A stretch of DNA of 64,000 bases, from contig LR746280.1 of the NCBI GenBank assembly GCA_902729315.2, positions 2,910,501 through 2,974,500 of the forward strand, in the 5' to 3' direction. The stretch comes from Spirodela intermedia (taxonomy: Eukaryota; Streptophyta; Magnoliopsida; Alismatales; Araceae). The notes under the pieces were generated by a model. The model saw nothing but the letters and a program-made list of their open reading frames with translations. It searched no databases and was not told where the DNA came from. The translations under genes and the position numbers were made by a program. Positions 1 through 13,599 of this stretch are shown here, piece after piece (the stretch's first letter is position 1; the number at the start of each line of letters is the position of its first letter).

Positions 1-3000
1 GCATTTGGATCTACTCCTGAAGGATGTTATTTCATATAAACTTGTGATACCACTAGTAAACTTTTAAGTGGCAGCATAGTATTGAGATGGTGAGTGAATT
101 AGTTGTATTTTTTTCCACCAAATATTAAATATTTAAATAATAATATTTTAGGCAAGAAATCATCAATAAAATAACTATAATTTTATAGTAGTTCGGTCCT
201 CTTGACCTACATCCATTCTCAAAAATCTCAGCCCTTGGGATCTATTAATATCTTAGTATTTCACACACTAAATTTCTAGGTTCAGCCACCTTCTTGTTGC
301 ATTTAACAGTTCCAGCCAACTCAAGATCCTACCTATAGTTCTTTTAGATTCTCAACTCTAAAAGGCTAACAAGATTAACCACAGTTAATCTCCTCTAGAT
401 TTAACCTCCATGGACATTTTGAATATTTATGCACTCTAAATACAAAATTAAAACTTGTTATCATTCCTGGCATTAATCTTCTAGTTTTCTGAAGGTTTTA
501 ATCTTCTTCTTTCTCATTGAGGAAACTTCTGTGTGAATGAGTCACTGAAGTTCTTCAGCAGCGGTTGATTTTTTCTGCTTCCAAATGGCCCAATGTGTAG
601 AAATAGAGCTTGGACTCCAAAGAGTAAGGCGGTGGATATGATACTTTTTTATATATTTTTCTCTTAATTATTTTATTTATTTCTTTCTCTTATTTATATT
701 AGGTTTTTTCGAGTTTAACATCATATAAGTATCACTTATCGATCAGATTCAGTTATAGTAATGAAATAATTCATTTCTACTTCATGGATACACAAAATGA
801 TATTCAATTTCAGTTTTAATCATGAATAAGGAAAACAATTGTTCAATTTCGAATTTAGTCATGGATATCGTAAACGGTATTCAATTGTGATACCAGATAT
901 GGTAAATGTTCTTCAATTTCAGTTTCAATCGTGGATGTGGTAAACTGTATCAGTTCTGGTTTTAATAGCAGAAGTGATACCTTCTAACCTACATCCAAAA
1001 AACAAGTCCGTTAAGCCTTAGATTCAGACCCAATAAAGGGATCCATTACACAAATTCATGCCCAATAAATCGATCCATTAGGCCTTAAAATTTAGGCCCA
1101 ATAAACATTTGTTCTACCTTAAATCCAGACCCAATAACAAGATTCATTGTCTTATTTAGACTTATTTCAACATGAAATAAATCAATACAAAATACATAAA
1201 TATTCCAAAATCTTATTTGATAGATAATGTTCAAATATAATTGTCTACATTAATTTTATCCACTTAAACGCCCTTCAAAATGTTTAAGATCTTCATATTA
1301 ATGAATTATGCAAATCAATTCTTAAGAGAACAACTAAACTACCTTGTTATGTTGTAATCATAATCAAAATACCAATGACTTCTAAACAATCAAATGAGAT
1401 TATCTATTTCAGTGAGTTGTGATTATTGTGCTTGTTTCAATCTGTATTTAAATATGTAATGGAATTAGAATGAACACTCTTAATGGTGTTGGCTTTTGGA
1501 GCCTTCCTAATTTTGATGTTCAAAAAATTCAAAGAAAGATAAAAAATTAATTTTATTCTAAAAAAAACAATGGTAAGAAAAATAATGTTGTTAAAAAGTT
1601 TATTATCATTGATTTTTTGCCTGATTGCAAAATCTATCATTTCTCTATTTCATTTTAGGAAGTGAGTTGACTCACTTAATAAGATGGGTTTTATATTCAC
1701 AATGGAAAGGACACCTTGTAATGGCATAATGGTAATTTTATGCTAAAGCACATCATATTTAACCTTATCAAAAGAATCCTTGCACCTTTAAGTTTTGTTA
1801 ATTTCTTGTTTTGTTTGTTCACTTCTTTGTAAAAAGAGAGTTGACTCACTTAATGCATTGAACATTCATTATGATCAAGTTGACACTTTGGGAGTGAATC
1901 AACTCATCTTATATGAAGAAACTTCAACACTATCGATGACGAAAAGTGCACTGACTCACCTAACATGGGGACTCAAAACTAAAAATTTATGTCACAAAGT
2001 TATCTCTCAAAGAAGCTAGTTGACTCACCCAACTAGAACAAGCCTAAAGATATTTTCATTGAAGTGTATACAAGTATAGACTAATAATTTAACATTACTC
2101 TTAATTGTATCATTGAAGTCAATAGATTCTGGCCAATTAGACTTTAAAAATAAAAAATGAAGCTCCTTTAAATGATTAAATGAGCATTGATTTTTCAAGA
2201 CCCTTGAAAAACTTTATATCACAAAGAGTGTTCATACTGAATAAGAATCTCTTGGGCCATGATTTATAGGGTTTCTACATTCAATTTTTGCCACCATTAT
2301 TACTAATGAAACTTTTGTAAACCAAATTTTTAATTTACTTACAGTTAATTCTTTATAAAGTTTCGTAATGGTTGATGGCTACCACTGCAACTGTTGACCG
2401 AAATAGTGTTTAAGGATTTTTATACAATCATGCCAGCCAAGATGACCAAAATGAGTGGATTCTCAAGGTGACTACTGTGAGGAAGAAACAATACTAAAGC
2501 TGTGATAGAATAGTCAGCTGGTGAGAGGTAATTTAGTTGCATGACTAACTCGAAAGTTAGGAAGGGCTTCTAGAGAAAAGTGGACAAGTACTCAATAATA
2601 TCAAGTTCATTGAAATCATCAATGCCTCTGTGAGTTATAAAGAGAACTTCATAAATTATTTATCTTATTAATCTCATTTGAACTCCTTTCATAAAAGTGA
2701 CAAGAGTACATCCATTTTCCCCATGGAGCAGATTGTACAGTAATCGTTGGAATAGAATAAAGTAGGTAAGGTTGCTACATAGGAATAGTAATCAAGACAT
2801 AATGCTTTATGAGAGCACATTGGTTGGACCCATGGGAGTCAAAGAAAGAGGAATTCACTTTGTAGCCGAAGGGAACATGGCTGAAAACAAATGGGGAGAA
2901 AACCTTTGACTTTTGTGAGGTGGAGGAAAAGTATAGAAATGGAGGAAAATCAAAGGGAGAAGGCAGTGGCATAGGAAATAAAGGAGAGAGATGACAACAA

Positions 3001-5020
3001 TAGTGGCAATTGTTATGATGACAAAATGGTATGAATACCCACAATAGAAGATGAATTGCAAAACCTGTCATGCACTCTATAGGTATCCAAAGAATCAAGG
3101 AAAAAAGTATGGAGATGACAAGATTGGATTCGAATGAAATAGATGATGAAATGATGCACTAAGATTTACATGGTTTGGATAAATCCTGTTATACCCAGAT
3201 AGAGAACTAAAGAGATTTCTTTAAAGTGCAAGTATAAAAGGAAAGAGAATCTTAAAAGACCACTATATCTATTTCCTCAACCCGATGCTGAACATGTCTT
3301 CCTCAAGTCAATGCATCAATCACCTACTCCAAGAGAAAGCTTCAATGAGAGGCTCGCATCCGTGGTGAGATTCCTTTACGTCTTCTTCTTCTATCCCCTT
3401 CATCCTATTGCTACACATCATTCACCCGACAAGTCTTTTTTTTCTCCTCCACCCAGCATGAGAGCCCCCTCCATGTCCTTCTCCAGTTTTCCCTACCTTT
3501 TCAACGGCCATTAGGCTCAGTACCATGTACCCTCCCATGTTTATCTATCCATTGGTGTCTATTTCGACGTGCATGACCGCGTGCCGCTCCATCTCCTGTC
3601 TGCTCACTGCGTCCATCCTCCCGCGTACGGCCGAGCCTATTGGGGCTCGCCTGCACCAAGCTGGATGCGCGTTCGTCCACCTACCCACTCCTGTGCAGAG
3701 CCCTTCTCCGGTTCTGTCCGTGCAACAGTTTGCACCAGTCTGTGCAACAACTTGTGGCCCAAACAGTTACTCTGGGTCAATAACGTCAGAAGCTCGAGAT
3801 CCTTTCCTGTTAGGTCCGATGTACGACATTTTCATCACTTGGGAATTGCTTCGCAGTGTTTCAACTATACCCTGTAGTGGGTTAAGAGATATTTGATATT
3901 TCTCTTATTATCCTAATAAGACTCTCAAGGGAGTCATGGGTACAAGCTTACTGATGGGCTCAAGTTGGAGCAGTGGTAAAGGGCCTAGTCGAATATAAAA
4001 GTTGATACATCTTGGCCAAGCTCCCTCTTGGAGTTGATACTCTAAACCCCTAAAAACGAGATCTTTCTAATTCTTTGCTAGCCTAGTAAGGATGGGGTTA
4101 AATCTGGTTGAATATAGTCTTCATACCATAATTATTATTAAATTAATAATTCCTATCTTAAGAAGCAAACCTAGGCGGTGTAAGAAGGGAAAACAAATCA
4201 TGAAATTCCTATCTTAACTCTAGAAGAAACGACTAGAAAAAAGCTCAATTGACAACTAAATAAATCTGAAATCAAGTGAGTTGATTGTCCTCTTTAAGCC
4301 ATAAGGCCTATAAGACAGTTCCCATTGATAAAGATATTTCTGATAATGTGCTGTCAAAGGTCGATCCTTATGTCTGCGCCAAAAGGTATTACCAAGATGG
4401 TACTTGGGCTTACTTCACATTCATTTTGTTAATCCTAACTCATCCATAAGAAAAGCCAGGTAGGGTTGACTTTATTCACTTTTTATGGGCCAATTGTCAC
4501 TTGAATTTATTTTGAGTCTACTTATATAACTTATATAGGAGGACTCCACTCCTTAAGTGAGCAATGTAAATATATCAAATTTTAAGAATCGTTTTGTGGT
4601 GTTGCTTGATATACTCACAGGAGGGAACTCTCCCTTAAGTTCCACCAGCTATGATAGAATATCTATGCTAAACACTAGTATGTTGAGGAACTTATTTCTA
4701 AATTATTTTAAATTCAATACTAGTTGCTATTTGAAAAACCACTATCTTCTACATTGAAGTTACTCTCCATCAATGTGATAAATTTTTTCAAATAATCACT
4801 GAGACAAATATGTTGAACTCAGTTTTAATGATGGCAACATTAAAAAAAATCTATCATAATTCATCATCAAATAATCTCTCATTTTTAATATTAATGTATT
4901 AAATCTTATAGTCATTAGACTATACATTTCTTACTTCAACACATGTTAAAAGCTCTAAATTGAGGACATTGAAAATATTAAAGTATTTAAATATTATAAT
5001 GTAAAATTTATATTGACTAA
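1..5020. other. AT-rich intergenic repeat DNA, no supported gene
   Basis: No open frame here resembles a known protein. The stretch holds two short degenerate tandem arrays (about 799–960 and 1010–1150), a cluster of TGAGTTGACTCA-like dyads (about 1660–2030) and a locally more GC-rich patch (about 3310–3890). That patch has two overlapping open frames with biased, unrecognisable composition. The whole region looks like decayed transposon or satellite-type sequence. Confidence 0.6.
799..1150. repeat. Two short degenerate tandem arrays
   Basis: From about 799 to 960 a unit built on 'ttcaatttcagttttaatc' plus 'atggtaaa' recurs three or four times with much divergence. From about 1010 to 1150 a second unit built on 'ccagacccaataa' followed by 'gattcatt' recurs about four times. 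Spacing is irregular and no coding frame is kept. Confidence 0.6.
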
Positions 5021-5029
5021 GTAGCTATG

Positions 5030-6725
5030 TAAGATGACGTAACTTAGTTGTTATATAGTAAATCACATAAATTTAAAATTTATAAAACTAGAAAATATGA
5101 ATTTTTAGATATTTAGAAGTATTTATAAACAAAGATATCAATTATAATTTAATATAACTTTCAAAAATAGTGGTAATTTTCCAAGTCAATCACAAGAATA
5201 TAATATAATATTAGGTAATTATTCAGAATTTTTCTCAAAGAATATTATTTTTTATGAATTTTACACTATAAAATAAAAAAATATTTAAAATTCATGAAAA
5301 AAAATATAATAAGGGTGCGGACGTCAAGATGATGTCAACGTCTAGCGAACATGAATCGGGTGAAAATAGAGTTTTGTCTGATGATTCTTACGTAAGTGAT
5401 TACAAATGATTTAATTGATCAAATTAAGATTTGTAAAAGTCGAAAGAATCGTAATTAGATGAAGTATATCTTAGTAAATTTAAATCACACAAACTATCAC
5501 TAAATGAAATAGAAATTAAGTTGAAAGTACCAAAATCTTGAACATTCAAGAGAATTGTTGTGCAATGTCCATAGCTTCAAAGACTCTTTTTGGACAAAAA
5601 CAACATGGGCAATCTTTAGATATCTTTGTGAAGCCTAAAGATCAATGAAATGAGTCGTCGAATCATCTCCGGTGGCTGTCACCTAGTAAAGTAAAAAAAT
5701 GATGACTTTGCGACTCTTCATTAGTTGTCACTCAATAGAAAAGAGCTAGATAGAGGTGGGACAAGTGTCAAGGAGCTTCACCGTCAAATTCACATAGTAA
5801 GAGGAGGCTCTTCATTGCATCCGATACACTCTCAAGAGGTGATGACTCGTCTCCTAATAAATCATCTTCTTCTCGACGATAGCTTGTTCATCGATCAATT
5901 GGAGATATTTTACTCGATGGATTCACAATCCTTTTATCGCGAATCGTTCAACAATTTTAGTAACAATACTCTGCAAATCGTATTGACGAGATCTTTGCCG
6001 ATGATCTAATGATTCTGGCGACTTAATCATTCATCGGCGATTTATAAGAAAGTCCTAATAATCAGATAAAAAATATGAGTTTTGGCTCTAGGAGGATTTG
6101 AACCCACGTCGGTTACCCGCTTGTATGAGAAAGATTGACATAAGTATTTTAATGCCCTTATCAAATAATGTTATCATGAAATATCTCTATTATAAATATG
6201 GCTATTGTAGGTATTAAAATCATCTAAGCTTTTCTGGGGAAGGTGTGATGCGGATTTAGTCCAACATCGTTTGTGTGCCGAAGTTTCAGACGATTATATA
6301 GTAATATTATATTTACAAGTAAGTCCCCTTCTCCTACATGTATGACCATTCCTTACCCCATAGTAGGCTGGCCACCGGTGACGTGGAAGGAGAGTGGCAT
6401 ACACGTGCCCCTATCGATCTTACCCGCTTGAGTCTTTGCTCGCAGCTCCTCCCTAATTGCACTTCTGACTCGCTTGCGGGCTTGGCTGGCCAGCAAGTAC
6501 TCTCTATTTTACTATATTTTTATTTTCATTTTTTTTCTTCATTTATTTCAAAAGTAAGACTATAAAAATTATATAAATTTATATAAAATCACATAATTAG
6601 TAAAAAAATATTTTAATCAACTAAAAACTACTTTTCACACTTTAACATAAATATAAGTCTATTTATCATGATTTAAGGCTAAAACTCTATTATTTACTAA
6701 TTATTAACTCATGATAATAAAGAAT
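5030..6725 (+). repeat. Dispersed repeat R1, copy 1
   Basis: This stretch matches 10245–11815 along its whole length in the same orientation, and part of it matches 24030–24915 in reverse. It starts AT-rich (gtaagatgacgtaactta...), passes a GC-richer core with an open frame at 5725–6009, and ends in a shared tail (aactaaaaactacttttcac ... attaactcatgataataaag). The frame at 5725–6009 is also present in copy 2 (10989–11333), but conservation looks nucleotide-level, so it is not called a gene. At about 6092–6120 the minus strand reads like the T-arm of a tRNA. Paired direct copies could be LTRs, but no TG...CA ends or primer binding site were found. Confidence 0.75.
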
Positions 6726-9700
6726 TACCATAGAATTTTTTCAATAGCATACATACAATAATGAACTTAATGTCTCATTAGGAGATTTTTATACACTTTC
6801 ATGATGTTTTCATACTGATTTCATAATTATTTAACTAGAAGCATTTTTGAGTTATGTTGACATTTGTATGAAATCAACATCTTATGCTACACTAATCAAA
6901 TGAAAATTATCACCCATCCATTCAAATAATTTTCAAACCTTGATCAAAGAAGAACCCTTTTGCAAAGATATTTGAAAAAAATGAAATAATGTAAAAAATA
7001 ATGTCAAGAAATTCAAATAAATAGAGTTCATGTGATTTATATACAACTAATGCCCATTTGTTGGAGTGTTTAATAAAAAACATGATATAATAGTGAATGG
7101 TCCAAATTCTAGTCATTTTTTCCTGTTGAGCTACACATGGGTTGAGAGCCAAAAACACAAAAGTTTGTCCATCTTTTTTTTCTAAGTAAATGATATGGAA
7201 ATTATTTCAAAGCTGTCACAACAAAGAATGTAAAGAATTCAGCATACATGCAATGAGAAAATCATCACCATCAATTGGTTCCACACTCAACAGCCAGTGA
7301 ATAGCAAGAATTGTGATAACATTATTACAATCAGGTATTTTTGAATTGATGTATCATTCCATTGAGTGGTGTTGTAAGCTAAACCATGAAGCACATTTGA
7401 CTCATGTTTTTGATAACAAAAGTTTCTTGGTGGGCTAAAACTATTACACCTAGTGGAAGAGTAATTGTTTCATGATGAAGTATTTAATGGGGTTGGAATT
7501 AAAAATATTGGTGGACAGATGATGACATAGAAGAGATTTAGTTGATGGTTTTGTGAGTACTTAAGCAGAATGAGAACCAATAGGTATTCAATGTTAAATC
7601 CATGAGTATATAGCAGTTGTCTTATTTGTAATGATTATTGAAAACCCAAGGAGACAAAGGATTATTGGGATAATATATTTAGGTTATGAATTGAAAAACT
7701 CTAAAGCAAGCTTGTACATTTTAGTAAGTCCATATATATTGTGTTTTTCACCAGAGCCTTTTTAATTTATGGATTCCATCTATAATGGTATAGTTTTTAT
7801 ATCAACCAATATGTTTAATTAATAAATATAATTAATAAGCATGCATTGACTACTCTATATACACAAGACATGTCTCCTCCCTCAATACCTCATCAAGGGA
7901 GTCATCTACACCATTAGAAATTTCTAAGGGGGAACCATCAACCCTTGTGTCTTCTCTTTCCTACTCTCATGAGTGTTGGTTTGAAGAAGGTTATAAGAAC
8001 TAAGAAGGGGGTGAATTGATCTTTTTGAATTCCTTCCAAAAGTTATGTATAGTATTTAGACTTATTGGTTGAAAGATTTTGATGTTACCAAGTAATCATA
8101 AGAAGATAAAAACAAAAATTATTCATACATACTATTATTGAACTGATGCTTGGATAAATATATGTCATTAGATGTTGTCCATTTTTTTAAAAATTATCTT
8201 TTCAAGAATAATATGTTGAAGAGGTTTTTCATAAAATATATATCTATCAAAATAAAATCAAATTTAGCAAAAAATAAGTAAAAAATGAAGGGAGAGAAAG
8301 TTTGTTAACTCATAAAAATTGCCTAACCATCTATAATTGAGGAAAAAGGAATTATGTCAACCCAAAAAAGTTGTATTGACTAATTCAAAATTGAGAGACA
8401 AAATGAGTTGACTTGGAAAAAAAAAATTCCCCCATCACCTTGAAAAACTTGTGTTCACTCATCCAAAATTAAGGACAGAAAAGTGTTTGAACTCATTTGT
8501 CAACCAAAAAAAAGTCAAAGTACAAGTGTATCTTAATCATGTAAGATGATCAATATAAAATCTATAAATGTTGCCTTAACACATCTTTAGATGACCTAAT
8601 CAAAAGCTGGTCAAATTGTTCAGCTAACTGTATAAATTTTTGAACAATTTGATGTAGATAAATGCAAAGAATATTTGACATATCAAAATCTCTCATATTT
8701 GACTTCCAACAATCAAATTTTTGGAGTCTATAAATAGCCTATTATAAGAGCTTTCAAAATTTGACTAAACAACAAATCAACCCATTCAATTACTCTCTAG
8801 AATTTCTCTTCAAAGTTCTATTGCAATAATAACTTCACCAAAACTTTCTCAAGTCCTCAATTTATTAAATATTATTTTTCTGTGAAAACACTACAAGGAG
8901 TGCTAATAAGAAAGGAAAGAAAAGTTAATGTCTTGATGTCTAAAATGGAGAGTTAAATCCATTGTATCTATCATAAAAAGTGATTTCCTAATTCTTTGAA
9001 TTTTAGTCATATTTAAAAAAAAAAAATAGTGAAAACTATTGATACCCTTGGTAAGTAGACATAGGGTAGGGAAGACAAACACACAGAGTTTCATGAAGAC
9101 AAAATTTCATAGTTGAATTCACAAGAAACAAAGTTTTAGTGAAGAAGTGACATCCTAAATTCACAAAATATAACTTCAATTATTAAATCCACAAAGATTT
9201 TATAGTGTCTTTGAATCCACAAGAATCAAAATAGCATCCTTGAATCCACAAGTACACAACTCTTTCTAAGTGAACAAAAAATCATAATACTAAAAAATAT
9301 CTCCAAGACTACATGGTGGAGCCAGTACATAGACTAAGTTTTTATTAGAATGCCCCTAAAAAGGTGGATCAGTTTCGATGGCACTTTAAAAGAGATTTAA
9401 AGTGTGTTAAAATAATTTTTAAATAACCTAAAAGCTAGAAAATAAACTTCTAATACATCTCTCTTGTGCCTTATTATGGACCTAATGTAATTTTGGGCCT
9501 TTTGAGTTTTCTTCATGCTTCCCAAGGGCCTAACCCATGAGCTTTTGGTCACTAGGTCAAAAAGAAATTGCCCTTTGCTTTTCTAGAATAATGTCTTACA
9601 TCAGAAGTCATGATCACTATAAATCTTAGTGTTATATATTTTTAGTAGTTAATAAGTCTACTTAATTTATTGACCAAGTTAGTTCAACCTATTTGGTGTC

Positions 9701-10244
9701 AACATAGTGTGCCAACCCGAGCAAATCTATGTTTAGCCAAATTAAATAGTATTAACCTAATACATGCATAATCAAGAGAATCACTCTAAAACATGTAAAA
9801 ATGTACAACCAGCCTTGGACCAATATAATGCACCATGCTAGCTCCACTCTCTAAGGATCATGTCCTAAGGATACATTAGCTCTTGCTCAGTCAACTAAAC
9901 ATATAAGGCTTTAGCTAGCCTTATATTAGATTTATAACTCTAGTAAATTAAAGTGCTTCCTCAAAACACTTCTTCTAAATTCATAATTCTAGTATTATGA
10001 AGTACTCAAATAATACACTATTGCATGGGGGTTTTATGTATATGACATCCTTTTAAAATCAAAATACTATCCTTATTTGCATCTAAAGAGACATGATATG
10101 TCTTTCCTCTCCCTCAACTATCGATCTCTAGTTTGGGCTCATCATATGTAAAAATTAAAATAATAAAACACTCTTAAAAAGTTTGGCCCATACCTTACCA
10201 TGGCATGAATTTATGGGTCTAGAATGTGAAAGCATCTCTTAGAC
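6726..10244. other. AT-rich spacer between R1 copies
   Basis: About 3.5 kb without a supportable gene. Short frames at 6922–7158 and 8903–9094 are low-complexity translations. Around 8300–8510 there are several gttgactca/gttaactca-like motifs like those near 1.7–2.0 kb and 12.3–12.5 kb. If the two R1 copies were LTRs this would be the internal region, but no gag, protease, integrase or reverse transcriptase motif was seen. Confidence 0.55.
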
Positions 10245-11815
10245 AGACTGACGTGACTTAGTCATTGTATATTAAATTATGCAAATCTAAAATTTATAGA
10301 ACTAGAAAATATGAATTTTCAGATATTTAGAAGTATTTATAAATAAATATATTAATTTATAATTTAATAAAAATTTTAAAAATAGCAATAATTTTCCAAG
10401 TCAATCATAGGGATGTAATATAATATTTGATAATTATTCAGAATTTGTCTCAAAGAATATGATTTTTTATAAATTTTATACTAGGAAATGAAAAGAAAAT
10501 ATATTTAAAATTTACGAAAAAGTGAAATAAGGGTGCAGATGTCAAGATGACGTTAGTGCTCGACAAATGTGAGTTAGAGGAAAATAGAGTTCTGTTCAAC
10601 AATTCTTACATAAGTAATTATAGATTATTTAATTAATCAAATTAAGATATGTAAAAGACGAAAGAATCGTAATTGAATGAAGTATATTTTGGTAAATTAA
10701 AATCACACAAATTATCACTAAATGAAGCATAAAGTAAGTTGAAAGTAAGAAAACAGAGTTCTGGCGTCGCGATGGCGATGTATCAATAATGCACCAGAAT
10801 CTTGAGTGTTTAGGAAGATCGTCGTGCAGTGTCCACGGCCTCGAAGGCTCTTTTTGGACAAAAATGATGTGAGCAATCTCTAGATCTCCTTACAAAGTCT
10901 AGATATTAATGTAGTGGGTTGTTGAATCGTCTCCGACGGCTGTCACCCAGCGAAGTAGAAAAATAGTGACTTTGCAGCTCTTCGGCGGTTGTCACTTGAC
11001 AAAGAGGAGCTAAATCGAGGTGAGGCGTGTGTCAGAGAGCTTCATCCTCAAGTCTACACAAGAAGAGAAGGCTTTTCATCGCATCTGGTATGCTCTCAAG
11101 AGGTGACGACTCGTCTCCTAGTAGATCGTCCTCTTTCCCACGACGACTTATTCGTCGATCAATCGGAGATGTTTTACTCGATGGATTTGCGATCTTGTTA
11201 TCGCAAATCGTTCAGCAATTTTAGTAACAATGCTCTGCGAATCGTGTTGACGAGATTTTCGTTGATTATCCAGCAACTCTGGTTGCTTAATTTTGCACCG
11301 ACGATCTGCAGGAAAGTCGCGATAATCAGATAAAAAAATATAAGTTTTGGCTCTGGGAGGATTCAAACCCGCACCAATTGTCTGCCCTTTCTGAGGAAGG
11401 CCAGTTTAATCCCACATCAATTGTGCGTTGATTTTTTGAACGAATATATACTAATGTTACATTTCTTAGCAAGTCCTTTCACTCGCGTGTACAACCACTC
11501 TTTACCCCTATCAGTCCAAGCTGCTCAAGCACATGCTCATGGCTACTCTCGATTGAGCTTTCGACTCACTTGCAGGCCTGGTTGGCTGGTGAGTCCCCCT
11601 CATTTTGTCTTTTTTTTATTATTTTTTTTCTTTATTTATCTCAAAAGTAAGACTGTAAAAATCATATAAATTTATATAAAATCACATAATTATCCACAAA
11701 TTCACATTAATTAACTAAAAACTACTTTTCACACTTTTACATAAATATAAGTCTATTTATCATGAGTTAAGGCTAAAACTATATTATTTACTAATTATTA
11801 ACTCATGATAATAAA
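10245..11815 (+). repeat. Dispersed repeat R1, copy 2
   Basis: Direct-orientation partner of the copy at 5030–6725, collinear to the end with many substitutions and small indels. It carries the related open frame at 10989–11333 and the tRNA T-arm-like stretch (minus strand of about 11345–11375). It also has an 'atcccacatca' motif at about 11410 followed about 30 bp later by 'atatata', a layout like a plant small-RNA-gene promoter. No small RNA gene is recognisable downstream. Confidence 0.75.
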
Positions 11816-13400
11816 GACTTATCACGAACCACTTGAATACTTGAGAAAGAATGTACAAATGAGTAGTTATAATGTCAAATCCTTTTATGAGATATTGGGG
11901 AGGTTGATCCTTTCATTAACATATTTTTCTTCAATTTTTGAATTCTTAAGTGTCATAAATAGTAAGGAACCTCACTCCAATGATTAATTATGTGCTCCAA
12001 ATAGCTAGTTACAAATACTATAGTAGATTGTCTTATTCTTTTTTGTTATCTACCATCACACCCCCAATACATTATTTGACACAAGTCAACTTATGAGTCA
12101 GCTACAATGAAGTACCAAAAAACAAACTTGTAGATAGAAAGACCTAAAATTTAATGACTTTCAATAGTTAAATTCACGCATTGGAAATGTAAAAGGACCA
12201 TGTAGATGTTTAAAAATTTTAATGTAAAACTACCCTTTTATCCTTAACTATACTTCCCTTAAAGTTGAGTCTTATTCTTACTAGATGAGTCAGCTCATTT
12301 ATTTAAGTGATAACTTATCATAATTGATTTAAGTGTTATCATATTAAATGTGTCTACTCACTCTATAATACTAGGGTATTTCACATATCAAGAAAATTGA
12401 CTTACTTCCTAGGCCATAAATGATGAGTGGAAACCTTCTTCATATATGATGAGTCAACTCACTATTTCACATGTAGTCATTTCATATATAAATGAGTCTG
12501 ACTTATTTTTTACAATTAAGTAAAAAGAAAAATTTGTGGGCCTAAATGAGTAAAAGATTATGGTATGATGTCTTCTGTGAGTGTCAAACTCTATCTAATT
12601 GAATCAACTCCATGAAGAGAATAAAGATACACAATGGGTCATGCAAGTAGTTCAGAAATCATGCAATATTTTTCTAAGAGTTATAAAAGAAACTATCAAT
12701 ACTTTAATAAAATCTAAATATAATTTTAGTATAATAAAATTATTATTTTACTCTTCTACATATTTTATCACTATAACAATTATAAAGACACCAAATGTCA
12801 AGTCAATCATGAGCCCACCTAACATTGTGATGAGAAAATTTATTAATAAACTTGTCATCTCACTGATGGACAATATCTACCAAAGAAGAATGTTGCAAAT
12901 AGTTAACTTAGGATTTCTAGTATCTTGTGAGATTAAGAACCTCAAGAAGTCAATTCAGCAGCCCAAGTAGAGTCCCCTTTAGAAACCAATCTTGCAACGC
13001 TTTCTTAGCTTGAAGCCACTTAGGAGAGAGCTCTTCTTGTCAGTTTAGAACCATTTTGGAATGCCATTAGAACAGCATGTATGGGACCCTCGTCTAATTC
13101 TAATTAACATCAAATGTTATGTTTCTCTAGATTTTGATTCGCAAAAGATAAATATGGCATGGTCTGTTGTCTTTGTCTCATCAAAAAGTTAGATATTGTT
13201 GGGTTTGTCAAACAAACCAATGTTGGAATTGAATAAATCATTTTTGGTGAGCCAAAAGATCTAGTTTATCAAATGATTGAATTAGGAAAAAATTATCAAA
13301 AAACACCAAGTTAGCATTCATAAAAATTATCTAAATGAGTTCATTGGATCTTGTTTATTTGGAAGCCATGAGTTGGTCATTACATCAAATTGACAAGTCA
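11816..13400. other. AT-rich intergenic DNA, no supported gene
   Basis: Contains another cluster of gagtcaactca-like dyads (about 12260–12510). An unrecognised 123-codon open frame at 12599–12970 has AT-driven composition (Ile, Asn, Lys) and no motif. No RNA gene was seen. Confidence 0.55.
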
Positions 13401-13518
13401 CCGCTCCCCAAGTTTTGGGAACGGATAGAGCTTGTGAGACAGAGCTCCATCCATCGACTGTGACGTAGGGAGTAAGTTTGGTACGTCTCGACATAAAAGG
13501 GTTGAGAGGAGCGATGGA

Positions 13519-13588
13519 AAGAGAGAGAGAGAGAGAGAGAGCGAAAGAGAGAGAGAGAGAGAGAAAGAGGGAAGAGAGAGAGAGAGAT
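13519..13588. repeat. (GA)n microsatellite, interrupted
   Basis: About 70 bp of GA dinucleotides broken by short variants. It marks the left edge of the GC-rich island. The minus-strand open frame across it (13398–13625) is just the Ser/Leu translation of the repeat. Confidence 0.9.
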
Positions 13589-13599
13589 TAATTGTCAAC

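Noticed and set aside
3525-3896. 123-codon + frame
   Set aside because: Cys/Ser/Pro-rich with no family resemblance, overlapped by another frame; inside repeat DNA.
6090-6122. tRNA gene on the minus strand
   Set aside because: Only a T-arm-like half is present. No matching acceptor 5' strand, D-arm or anticodon arm could be found.
5030-11815. R1 copies as the two LTRs of one retrotransposon
   Set aside because: No TG...CA ends, no primer binding site next to the left copy, no retroelement protein in the 3.5-kb interior, and a third partial copy elsewhere.
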